A stretch of 64,000 nucleotides of DNA, taken from NCBI GenBank assembly GCA_033807775.1, contig CM066318.1, forward strand, positions 87,210,879-87,274,878. The letters are read 5' to 3'. The notes below the pieces were generated by a model, which was not told the DNA's origin, did no database searches, and was given only the letters and a program-made list of their open reading frames with translations. Source of the DNA: Saussurea involucrata. Taxonomy: Eukaryota; Streptophyta; Magnoliopsida; Asterales; Asteraceae. Below, piece by piece: positions 22,659-33,379 of the stretch (the stretch's first letter is position 1; the number at the start of each line of letters is the position of its first letter). The position numbers and the translations under genes are program-made.

Positions 22659-25600
22659 TTATCCTTCAAAGTTCAGCATTCCAAGCTCGCTGATGAGAAA
22701 GTTGAATCTTGTCTCATCAAGAGGTTTGGTAAATAAATCAGCTAACTGATAATCAGTTGGGATAAAATGAAGTTCTATATCACCATTCATCACATGATCT
22801 CTAATAAAATGATATCTGATTTCTATATGTTTGGTCTTTGAATGTAGTACTGGATTGTTTGCTATAGCGATGGCACTTGTGCTGTCGCAATAGATTGGAA
22901 TTTTCGAGAGCTGAAGATCATAGTCTAGTAGCTGATTTCTCATCCACAAGACTTGAGAACAACAACTTCCAGCAGCTACATATTCAGCTTCAGCTGTGGA
23001 AGTGGACACTGAATTTTGCTTTTTACTTGTCCAACTTACCAGCTTTCCACCCAGGAGCTGACATCCTCCTGTGGTGCTTTTCCTATCCATTTTGCAACCT
23101 GCAAAATCACTATCTGATTAGGCGGTTAGATCGAATCCTGAATCTTTGGGATACCAAAGACCTAGATTCGTTGTACCCTTAAGATATCGAAAAATGCGCT
23201 TTACAGCTTTCATATGAGATATCTTAGGTTCTGCTTGATATCGTGCACACAAGCATGTTGCAAACATAATATCGGGTCGGCTAGCTGTAAGATACAATAG
23301 TGAGCCGATCATCCCACGGTACAGCGTGACATTGACAGGAACACCCTTAGTTTGCTTAATCTGAAGACCAAGGAAATATGTTAGTTCACCCATCATGCTC
23401 ATTTTGTACTCATCTTTCATTCTATCAGCGAAACGAGTACAAAGCTCAGGGTTAGTAGAACCAAATATAATGTCATCAACATATATTTGAACTAGAATGA
23501 TATGACCTTTCACTTTTCTAAAAAATAGAGTTTTATCAATCTTACCTCGCTCAAATTTTTCAATATGGAGATAAGTGGAAAGAGTGTCATACCATGCACG
23601 TGGAGCTTGCTTTAAGCCATAAAGTGCCTTATCCAGTTTATAAACATAACCTGGACGCTTAGAATCTGAGAATCCTGGAGGTTGTTCCACATACACTTCT
23701 TCATTCAGCTTTCCATTCAGAAATGCTGACTTAACATCCATCTGATGTACTTTGAAGTTTTTGTGTACATCATATGCTAAGAATAGACGAATAGATTCAA
23801 GTCTTGCTACTGGAGAAAATGTTTCGTCATAATCTATACCTTCCTCTGGTCTGTATCCCTGAGCAACAAGACGAGCTTTGTTGCGGGTTACAGTACCATG
23901 TTCGTCCAACTTGTTTCGATAGACCCATTTAGTTCCTATCACAGTTTTATCAGTTGGTCTCTGAACAAGTTTCCAAACTTTGTTTCTTTCGAATTCTGTC
24001 AGCTCTTCTTGCATGGCGCTGACCCAGTTTGGATCTTTGAGGGCATCATCTACTTTCTTTGGTTCAGTTAGTGAAATAAAATTTACAAATAAACAAATAT
24101 TACCTGCACTTCGTCGAGTCTGAATCCCAGCGTTTGGATCACCAAGAATTTGATCAATTGGGTGATTTATAGTCCATCGCTAAGCTGGAGTGTGAGACGC
24201 TGACTCAACTTGAACTGGAGGAGCTGAAGATGAAGCTTCAGCGACGTCGGGAGTATCAGCCAAGAGAGGAATGGATGCAGTTGTCATTATATTCACTGAT
24301 TGCTGAGAAGTAGATGGAATGTCTGAGACATTTGGTTCAGCGTTAGGTATAGTGTTTATAGGGACAGCTGAGACCCAAGAAGTTTCAGCTTCACTATTCT
24401 GCATATTTGGAATGATAGGAGGACTATCATCTTCTACTGGATGAGCATGAGAAGTGGGGATATCTTCTGAATCACCAAGATGAGAAAACATCCATTGATT
24501 AAGTTCTTCAGTATCATCGGACGGTTTAGAGTTCGCTGAACGGGATTCGTCAAACGTGACGTGAATAGTTTCTTCTACAGTTTGTCTTCTACAATTGAAG
24601 ACTCTGAAGGCTTTGGAAACTGAGGAGTATCCAAGAAAGATTCCATCATCAGCCTTAGGATCAAACTTTCCAAGAGCATCTATGTTGTTCAGTATAAAAC
24701 ACTGACATCCAAAGATGTGAAGAAAGCTGATTGAAGGCTTTCTCCCATGAAAGAGTTCATAGGTTGTCTTATTGAATCTTTTGACTATCAGCGACCTGTT
24801 TTGCGTAAAACAAGCAGTGTTGACAGCTTCTGCCCAAAACTGAGTAGGCAGGTGAGAATTGCTGAGCATTGAACGTGCATCTTCAATAATTGTTCTATTT
24901 CTTCTTTCAGCGACTCCATTTTGTTGCGGTGTTCTCACTGAAGAAAAGTTGTGAGAAATACCCTTACTCTCAAGAAAGGAATCAAGAGAACTGTTTTTGA
25001 ATTCAGTCCCATGATCACTCCTTATTGAGCGAACGGTCAGATTGTTCAGGGTTTCCATCTTCCGAACAAAGGTGATGAGTTCTTCAGGGGTGTCACTCTT
25101 AGAACAGAGAAACATTACCCAAGTGAAGCGAGAGAATTCATCAACTATGACTAGCGTATATTTCTTTCCAGCGATGGATTGTTTGTTAACAGGGCCAAAC
25201 AAATCCATATGGAGTAGTTGTAGAGGAGATGACACTGAAGAAACTTGCTTTGATTTAAAGCTTGCTTTGGTCTGCTTCCCTTTCTCACACGCTGAACATA
25301 AAGACTCTTTGGCGTATGAATGCTGAGGTAGACCAGTGACTAACTCTTTTGAAGAAAGAGTGTTCAGTGTCTTGAAATTTATATGAGATAGCCTCTTATG
25401 CCATAGCCAGTTGACATCAGATGAGGCTTTTGAGAAGAAACAGGAGTTCTCAGTGGTTGTTGAGTCCATGTTTATTACATAAACATTTTCCAAACGATAA
25501 CCGCTGAGAGCTATCTTCTCCTTTTTGTCAGCGACAAAGCAGGATTCCTTAGTAAAGATTACTTTGTTATCCATGTCGCAAAGCTGACTGATGCTTAGAA

Positions 25601-25826
25601 GATTATGCTTCAGCCCTTCAACAGCTGTGACTCTTTTGAAGGAGGTTGTACCATTTGAAAGTACACCATACCCTCGGGTATGTCCTTTTCCATTTCCACC
25701 GAAAGTTACAGAGGGACCCTTCTCTTCCTTGTATTCAGCGAGCAGGCTTTTCTTTCCAGTCATGTGTCTAGAGCATCCGCTATCGAGATACCAGATACCC
25801 TTCTTAACCTGCAATACAAAGGAAGA
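22659..25826 (-). pseudogene. pol: Element C pol: protease, integrase, RT and RNase H in one frame with stops
   Basis: From 25826 the minus strand stays in one frame to 22659. The protease motif WYLDSGCSRHMTG is near 25790, WHKRLSHINF near 25400 and the integrase finger CSACEKGK near 25290. Catalytic residues lie in LHMDLFGP, RSDHGTEF and QQNGVAERR (about 25220, 25020, 24930). RT shows DVKSAFLNG (about 23730), LYGLKQAPRAWY (about 23610) and YVDDIIFGST (about 23480). RNase H shows DSDFAGCKMDRKST and STSTAEAEYVAA (about 23060-22975). Two nonsense codons interrupt it: TAG at 24180-24182 in the linker and TAA at 23118-23120, where LTAY is expected. About 40 residues after LGLQIKQ are missing in frame near 23340. 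Confidence 0.9.
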
Positions 25827-28244
25827 TTAGTTTTTCTTGGGTACCCACTTGACCATGTATAGACGTTTGTCAGTGGAAGTAGTTGGAATGGAAGATTCAG
25901 CAGTCTTCGCAGCATTTGAAGATTCAGCTTTGTCTTTCTTCACTTTGGTTAATTTCTTAACTTCAGTGGTAGGATTCATCTTGACCTGATTTGCACCAGG
26001 GTTGGTCTTCTTTGCCTTGGGGGCAATCTTCACCTTAGCTATCTTTTCAGCTTTGGTGGTTGTGGGGCACTTACTAGCAATATGATCGGTAAGTCCACAG
26101 TGATAACATTTCCTATAACTAAAAGTAGTTCTAGGACCATTTGAATGCTGAGCTTTTAATTTCGAATTAGAAGTGCCAGCACCAAGTAAACTATTGGCTT
26201 TAGAAATGGGACGAACATTCAGTTCTTCAGATTTCTTACCAAGGACATCCAATCTGAGTCTAGGAGTAGATCGCTGAATAGATCCAGAGATCTGCTTCCT
26301 TGATCCAGAGGGATGAGCCACTGAAGCTTTAGAAGCATTCAGCTTTGGTACTAAGGTACCCTTCTGAGGATTCTGGTAAATAACAATTCATTTACCTTTT
26401 TCTTTAGAGACAGAGGTAGGTTTTGAATAAACCATTTTCTCCTTGCTTTTTGAGGAGGTGGGAGTTTCCTCAGGGATTGGTGTAATGGACGAGGAGCACT
26501 GAGAAGATGAAGTGTCAGCGACTGAGGATACGAACGTTCCAAATTTAAGCATTGAACGCTCAGTGGTTGGTTTTGGAGTATCATATTTGTAACCCAAACC
26601 ACGTTTTTCACTCAGGGGAATCTGAGACTTTATTATCTCAGTGATCTTTGTTGAAGAATTATACCATCCTTCAACAGTAGCTTTTTCAGCCTTTAATGCA
26701 GCGATAGCTTCTGCTCGTTCGATTTTGACTAGCTGATTTAAATATACTTGATCTTTAAAATCTTCTTCAATTTTAGAAAGCTTTTCTATTTGAAGGTGGC
26801 AGTTTTTAAGCTTTTCAGCGAGATCAAGATTTTGGTTTTCAACCACAGTTTTGCCGTTCATGGCTTCGTATAAACTTCTAGTCAAGAGATCGATCTTACG
26901 GAGACTATCAGCTTCATCAATATTTGCAATATTGGTAAAGAAAGAAGGTGATACCTGAATAGCAGATGTTGAAGTGGAGGGAATGTCTGAGCTTTCTTCC
27001 ACTTCTTCAATCATGGCCATTAGACATAGATTTGCTTCATCATCTTCAGAGTCAGATGATGATGCTTCTTCATCAGAAGCAGCCCAATCATAGTCAGCCA
27101 TCAGGCCTTTATTCTTCTTCTTAAAGCTTTTCAGCTTAGCATATTTTTCTTTCAGCTTTGAATATTTGTCATCTTTATTCCTTGGAACAAAGGATTTCTT
27201 TGTAAAAGCTGAGGGTCTAGAAACTTTCTTAGACCTGCACTCGTTAGCGAAATGTCCTGTCTTTTCGCAGTTAAAACAAGTAGCAGTAGCCTTATCAACA
27301 AAAGCTGATGATCTAGGCTTGTCGGTTATGGAAAGAGGTTTGTTCTTTCTAAACATTTTCTTTTTGGCAAATCTCCTGAACTTTTTAGTTAGGAGAGCGA
27401 AAGATTCATCATCATCTGAAGAATCTGAATCTGATGACCTTTCAGAGTTACTTTCTAACTCAGTGATAGTGACCGAGGGTCGCTGAGTAGAAGGTTCCTC
27501 TGAGATTAATGCAACATGGGTGCTTTTGGAATCTTTTACAAGATTCTTCTTAAGATGGCTCGATTGCTCATGATTCAGCAATGTGCCATATAAGGGTGAA
27601 AGGGTCATTGATTTTAGATCCTTTGATAGCTTGAGACACATAGCATAATTGTCCCAGCTTTCAGGTAAACATTCTAGAAACTTTTTCAGTACTTCAAAGT
27701 TAGAATATTCCTTACCAACAGTTTTCAGATCTATAATTAAACAATTAAAACGTTGGTGAACTTCAGAGAGAGATTCATTCTTACCAGAAATGAAGCTTTC
27801 GTATTGTCTTACCAGGTTGATCTTTCTTGAGTCCTGGACTTCAGACGTTCCTTCATACTGAACACATATTGTGTCCCACATGGCTTTTGATGTTTTCAGA
27901 TCCATGACGGAATGGTAGACTTCGTCAGGAAGAGCCATGGATAGTATGGATATGGCTTTTGTATCTATAGCCAGTTTCTTCTTATCTTCGTCAGTCCATT
28001 GAAAGATTTCCTTAGGTACCAGCCTTTCTGGAATAGCAGGTCTATTCTCAGTGGCTGGAACAGCAGCATCAATTCTTACAGGGATGAATGGACCATTCTC
28101 TAGATAGTAAGGCATAGTAGGGTCTACACCTTCTAAGAAGAGTGTCATCCTATTTTTCCATAAGTTGAAGTTATCTTTGGAAAATCTAGGGGGTTTAGCA
28201 AGAGAACCATTGTCTATATAATTTGTGTTTGTGTTGGTGGCCAT
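25827..28244 (-). pseudogene. gag: Element C gag with two zinc knuckles and an internal stop
   Basis: ATG at 28244 (MATNTNTNYIDNG). The UBN2 gag domain shows NFNLWKNRM near 28170, DTKAISILSMALPDEVY near 27940 and MWDTICVQYEG near 27870. The first CCHC knuckle, CFNCEKTGHFANEC, is near 27265. Acidic Ser-rich stretches and a coiled coil follow (about 26900-26650). A TGA stop at 26388-26390 interrupts the frame. It then continues with a second knuckle, CYHCGLTDHIASKC, near 26100, and ends KWVPKKN with TAA at 25827-25829. Pol follows in the same frame, so expression would need readthrough, internal initiation or splicing. Gag forms the particle and binds RNA. Confidence 0.85.
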
Positions 28245-28310
28245 TTTCAGATAATAGCAAGGAAGAGAAATATCTTAGATTAGATCTTGTTTATGAGATT
28301 AATCAAATCC

Positions 28311-28322
28311 GCTCTGATACCA
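28311..28322 (-). other. Primer-binding site of element C (initiator tRNA-Met)
   Basis: The minus strand reads TGGTATCAGAGC, two bases inside the 5' LTR. Confidence 0.93.
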
Positions 28323-28324
28323 CT

Positions 28325-29289
28325 TGTTGGTCCCGAAGGCCTATACAAGTTTGTAGAAGGGGGGGTTGAATACAAACACACATATTTTACTTTTCTAAAT
28401 TGTTTATTGATAAATCATTAACAATTTACAGGTTGTTGCAGAAACAAGATTAAGGATAAACCTAAATCTAAACAAGTTGGAACACTAAGGTTTCTTGCAC
28501 TAAGAGAGATAAGGAAATTACTAATAATAACCTATCTTGAGAAAAGAGATTGAACTTGTCCAGAGTTAGGTAGTTACTTCAAAAGAAGTGGGTTCATCTC
28601 TTTATATACTGCATGCATTTAATGCAAGTCAGTATACACTTTACACGTGTCATCAGCTGGTTGGTTGCATGTCATTGACCTTGTTTGACAACCTTAGTAG
28701 CCGCATGGATGAACAATGTAGTATCAGAGTGGTTGTACGATTTCAGACAGTCGGAGGTTCTTTTCTGACATTTCGTACGGAGTCGTGCAAGGGGGTTAAG
28801 ACAAAAGTACTTTGTACGGAGGACTTCATGATCAGCTTTTCGTTGATTCAGCGATTATCATTTTCTATTCAGCGAATGATAAAGTTCAGCGATAGCTGAA
28901 GTCTTGTACTTGATACTTCACGTTGAGTGGACAAATCTGAGTCTTCGCTGATCCGTATCAGTTCATTAGGAGACTTGTCGCTGGTTCTTGAGCTTGATCT
29001 TCGACTTCAGCGTAGAACCTTTGTTGACGTGAAACTTGTCTTCAGGGATCATAAATAAACAACTAACTTATCAGCGATCATCATAATGACTGAACAGACT
29101 CAGAGCATTAATGATGAACAGTTTTCGCTGAATGTTTAACTTAAAAGAGCGAGAGTTCCTATCAGCGGTACTGGAAGATCTTAGTACTTATCAGCAATAG
29201 TGAAACTCTGATACATATTGTTTACTTACAGTTTTCACTAAGTATATAAGAGAGTGTCATTATCAAATCACTGAGGGTTTGGATCAACA
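28325..29289 (-). repeat. 5' LTR of element C
   Basis: 965 bp, nearly identical to 16449-17413. Visible differences include the length of a G run near the LTR end (7 against 6). TATATAAA lies at 28601-28608. Confidence 0.95.
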
Positions 29290-29294
29290 AAGTC

Positions 29295-31690
29295 TTCTGA
29301 AGAAGTTACTGATAAAACTGATGAGTTGGAGATAAATGATGAAGTGGAGGTGAATTCTGATGAAACTGATATGATTGTGGCAAATGAGAATATTGTGACA
29401 GATGATATAGTCATGGCAGATCAGAATGTTACGGAAGATGAGATGAGCATTTTTGGATCAGATGAAGTGATTATGACAGATAAAAATGTTATGGAAGAAG
29501 AGGAAATTTTGACAAAATATTCTGAAGATAATTATGAGGTGAATATGATAGATTCTTCTGAGGAAAGCTTAATTGAAAGTTCTGAGGTGAATACATGCTT
29601 AGAAATTATTCCTTATACTAGAAGTGAGCTTCTTAATTCTGAGATTGAAGAAAGAAGGCTGAATGATGTTCTGATAAGGAGAATGCACAGTGAGTTGGTG
29701 AGAGCTCTTAATGTTCAGAATGTTCAAAGAACTATCAGAATTGTGAGGCCTATTGATTTGTTGGGAGAAGAGGATCACACAGTTGATTATTCATAGAAGT
29801 TTCAAAATGAGTTTCAACTACATTTTGTGGATGAATTGGGAGCTAATGATGAAGTGTATGACAGAGTTGAGAACTATTTGATGCCTGTAGAATATGTGTT
29901 CAAAAAACCTATTATGATTCCAAGACTTGAATTACCAACACTGGAAGAACCATTATGTGACTTTATTATTGATCAGAGTGACACTCCTCTTGCAAGACAT
30001 TATTTTCATGATATCTTTCCAGAAGAAACCTATGAATATCTCTATTGCACAGATGATGAGTTTGTGGTTATTGAGAACTTTATTGATGGCTTCATGGATG
30101 AAAGATTACAGATGACTTATGTAGAAGCTTCAAACAGAATGAGAAAACCTGATGAAAAGCTACATGTTCAGAAAAGCATTGAAAAAGTGTTGGAGTTTCA
30201 AACTGAAGAATTTGATGGCTTGAAGTAAACAAGTATGCTAGTATTGAAGGAAGGAAATCTGAAAGTGAGTCTTACAAGTTTTGATTTTCATAGATTGTTT
30301 CTTGATGATCAAATATTTCTGGTAAAGTTCTTTGCAAGCACAGAGGAAACCTGGATGGAAATTGAGTGCAGAAGAATTTTGGGAGTTTATGTCAGAAACA
30401 TGCATCTCTATGACTTCCAATTGGCTATTGAAGCAAGAAAAGATAAGTGCAATTTATGTTGTCCAATCAGAAATCCTAGCAATGAAAACTGTAGTCGTGG
30501 ATTTGTGATTGAAGGAGTAGAAAATGAAGGCTTCTTTTACATAGCTTCTGGTTCACCAAAGTTTTTCAGAATAAATGATCTGGTAAAGTATAGTGATGCT
30601 ACTTTACAATGGCTGTTGGTGGAAATGGCAGTAAGTGCTGAAGGTGAAAAAGAAATTCTGAAGAAAAAGTGTTTAAGGCATATCAAAGAAAGATTGGATC
30701 TCAGAATAAGAATTAAGGAGTGCAGTGAATGGATGCTTTCAGAAGAAAATCCAAAGAAATTGCTACATATTGATTTTGTATTTCTTGCTGAATATGAAGT
30801 CAATGGTGTTTACTCAGATAAGGATGAGGAGACTATTCCAGAAGTATTATCTCAAGAAGATGTTCAGATGCAAGAGGTTGAACTAGCAGAAAGATCTTAA
30901 GCAAATGAAGAAGAAATATATGTTGATCTAAATGCCATGTTCTTGGAATTTACTTTACCAAATTTCTTTCAGCCAAAAGAAGTGAATTTTCTAAGTGTGT
31001 ATCATGATAAGCCAGAATTATCTCAATGGCTTTGGACTGAATTAAAAAGGGTTGTGGGAAAGAAAAGGAAGTCTGTCTATTCTGATTTCTTGATCACTGG
31101 AATCAGAGAATTAGTTGTCAAGAAGTTCAATAAGCATGAATACTATGGGTTTGAGGTTCTGAGAGAGGATGGAAAAATCTACTACTTCACTGAAGCTGAC
31201 TTTGATGAGATCTCAGTTTTTGATTTCTACAGATTGTAGTCTTTTGAAGAATAAAGATTGTAGCATGTATAAAAATGAAAGAGGAGCTTTGGCAACAGTG
31301 AAAGAGGCTATGTTCTACATTCTGAGGTGGTATGCATATACAGATTTTCAAATTGCTCTATATGTGCATAGACCATATGTGTATCTCTCCAGGCCAATCA
31401 ATGATCATGTGCAACTAGATGTTATGAAGACTGGATATGTTAATGAATGGCCAGAATTGGGTGTTGTAATGAAAAATAATCAAAAACAAAAGATCTTCTT
31501 CAGAGCTAGTGAAGCTGCCAAATATAGCTCTGGAACTCTCAGATTGATCAAGAATAGTTTGAGTAAGAAGATACAAAGAGGAGTTCAAGTTAAAAAGACA
31601 GAAGATCTCATTGAACAGATTGATAGAAGACTTGCTCTGAGGAATTTTATTCTTCTAAAGATCGTGCCTGCTCTAAAAGAATTCAACTAA
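29295..31690 (+). pseudogene. Element B ORF3, second part
   Basis: This resumes after the second AAGTC copy. The frame is shifted by one base relative to the upstream half, then stays constant from 29296 to 31239. Stops lie at 29794 (TAG), 30226 (TAA), 30898 (TAA) and 31237 (TAG). The final about 430 bp (about 31260-31690) are in another frame. The first about 400 bp are acidic. The C-terminal portion is globular and appears to hold two related units (about 30405-30720 and 31335-31660) sharing a DFQ(L/I)A start, a KYS..TL motif and a basic helical end. A W/Y-rich block with YYGFEVLREDG lies at about 31140. No catalytic motif was recognised. Confidence 0.7.
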
Positions 31691-31712
31691 GATCAACACA
31701 GAAGTGTTTGAC

Positions 31713-31725
31713 AAAAAGGGGGAGA
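31713..31725 (+). other. Polypurine tract of element B
   Basis: AAAAAGGGGGAGA directly upstream of the TGTTAG start of the 3' LTR; plus-strand DNA primer site. Confidence 0.88.
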
Positions 31726-31726
31726 T

Positions 31727-32291
31727 TGTTAGATCTGAAGTTTTGTCATAACACAAGTGTTGATATCTGAATAGAAGACTCAGAGTTCTGAGTAAGAAGA
31801 CTCAGAAGTTCTGTACTGAAAAGATTACTAAGTGTGAAGTCTGAATAGAAGGTTCAGAGTTCTGAGTAGGAGACTCAGAACTTCTGAAGATGAAGTATGA
31901 AAATGTCTAAGTGCTTGAAGGATGTTCTGAAGTGCTTAATCAGAAGGATGTTCAGAAGTTCTGAACATATTGTTCAGAACTTATATCTTGGGATATTTTA
32001 TGTTATATTCTGTTACTAATTAGGACATGTGTAATTGTTCTATTAGTCTTTCACGTATATGTACTGTAGCTTTAGCTTTACCTTTCAGTATATATAGAAG
32101 TTAGCAACTGTAAGCTAACTAACTTTTGACATATCTTTGTATTTACTTGTAATCTTTGAGAGACTCTCTCTCTAGATCTGTAATCTGTTCTTAATCGAAT
32201 ACAAAGCTTTTGGATCCAATTCTCTATTATTCTACTGTTTGATTGTTCTTGATTGTATAATTCATTGTAATATTGAATCCTGATTTCTACA
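31727..32291 (+). repeat. 3' LTR of element B (565 bp)
   Basis: Starts TGTTAGATC after the polypurine tract and ends TTTCTACA. The first half holds several ACTCAGA.TTCTGAGT motifs (about 31779-31990). A TATA box lies at 32089-32096. Confidence 0.93.
32089..32096 (+). promoter_or_regulatory. TATA box of element B LTR
   Basis: TATATATA, also present in the 5' LTR remnant at about 9391. Confidence 0.55.
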
Positions 32292-33372
32292 AGTACTCAA
32301 AAGATCCCAGAAAACAGTTAAAGGGACAAATATTTTATGAGTTCTTTTTATCCTTATGTTTTCATACTTAGCAATTTTCTATTGTTGCTATGTCAATATC
32401 AAATAGGGGGAGATTGTTGATCCAAACCCTCAGTGATTTGATAATGACTCTCTTAGAAACACTTAGTGAAAATTGTAAGTAGACAATATGTATTAGAGTT
32501 TCACTATCGCTGATAAGTACTATGTCTCTACAGTACCGCTAATAGGAAACTCGTGTTCATTAAATTATGTTCAGCGATACTGTTCATCAATTAAGCTCTG
32601 AGCCTGTTTAGTCTTATTGATGATCGCTGATAATCTTAGTTGTTTACTTATGATCCCTGAAGACAAGTTTCACGTCAACAAAGGTTCTACGCTGAAGTCG
32701 AAGATCAAGCCCAAGAATCAGCGATAAGTCTACTAATGAACTGATGCGGATATCAGCAAAGCTAAGATTTGTCCACTCAACGTAAAGTATCAAGTAGAAG
32801 ACTTCAGCGATCACTGAGCTTTGTCACTCGCTGATAAAGTACTGTTCAACGAACGCTGATCATGAAGTCTTTCTCTACAAGTTACTTTTGTCTTACCTCC
32901 TTGCACGCCTCCGTACGAAATGTCAAAACGGACATCCCTTCTGTCCAGAATCGTACAACCAACTCTGATTCTACATTGTACACCATGCGGCTACTAAGGT
33001 TGTCTACAAAGGTCAAACCATGCAACCAATCAGCTGCTGCCACGTGTAAAGTTGTACTGCAATGCATTAAATGCATGCAGTATATAAGAAGAACCCTACT
33101 TCATATTTGAAGTGCTCGACCATCTTCTTCTTTCTCTCTTAGTGTTAGAGTATTATTCGTGGTATTCTTATCTCCTTTCTGTCTTAATTCTAGTGCAAGA
33201 ACTTAGTGTTCTCATAACTTGTTTAGATTAGGATTAGTCCTTAATCTAGTTCCGCAACAAGTTGTAAATTGTTTGATTATATCAATAAACAATTTAGAAA
33301 AGTAAAATATGTGTGTTTGTATTCAACCCCCCCCCCCCTTCTACAAACTTGTATAACCCTCCGGGACCAACA
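32292..33372 (+). mobile_element. Element D: 3' end of a plus-strand copia of the same family as C
   Basis: The first 123 bp align closely with the reverse complement of element C at about 17414-17535, including the purine tract AATAGGGGGAGAT. A 958-bp LTR follows with the same ends as C's. The rest of D lies left of the window beyond A and B. B inserted at AGTAC. The right flank begins CCTATCA, the terminus of the LTR of gypsy E. Confidence 0.88.
32415..33372 (+). repeat. 3' LTR of element D (958 bp)
   Basis: Begins TGTTGATCC and ends GGGACCAACA, the reverse complement arrangement of C's LTRs. It is clearly more diverged from C's LTRs than they are from each other. TATA box TATATAAG at 33081-33088. 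A C run of about 11-12 lies at about 33328-33339, where C has 6 to 7. TCAGCG/CGCTGA motifs are retained. Confidence 0.9.
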
Positions 33373-33379
33373 CCTATCA

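Larger units (their letters stand above)
16449..29289 (-). mobile_element. Element C: Ty1/copia (Sirevirus-like) retrotransposon, structurally complete
   Basis: Two 965-bp LTRs (16449-17413 and 28325-29289) bound a minus-strand element flanked by a perfect 5-bp duplication AAGTC (16444-16448 and 29290-29294). Read on the minus strand: LTR, initiator-Met primer-binding site, gag with zinc knuckles, protease, integrase, RT, RNase H, about 1 kb spacer, a large ORF3, polypurine tract, LTR. The LTRs differ at only a handful of sites by eye, so the insertion is recent. Gag-pol nevertheless contains four in-frame stops and an RT deletion. It lies inside ORF3 of element B. Confidence 0.95.
9379..32291 (+). 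mobile_element. Element B: Ty1/copia (Sirevirus-like) retrotransposon with a very long third ORF
   Basis: Plus-strand order: remnant of 5' LTR (9379-9595), primer-binding site, gag, fused pol remnant, RT, RNase H, about 1 kb spacer, a very long ORF3, polypurine tract and 3' LTR (31727-32291). Element A interrupts the 5' LTR and element C interrupts ORF3. The 217-bp 5' LTR remnant matches the last 215 bp of the 3' LTR with roughly eight differences by eye. The 3' flank begins AGTAC within element D, at the point where family member C has CAGTACTG, so B inserted into D. Coding is broken by many stops. Confidence 0.9.

Noticed and set aside
26388..26398. Possible 5' splice site (AAAAAGGTAAATG) at the TGA stop of gag in element C, pairing with TTGCAG near 25812
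   Set aside because: Removal would put the downstream pol out of frame at once (stop after two codons), so this pair does not explain gag-pol expression.
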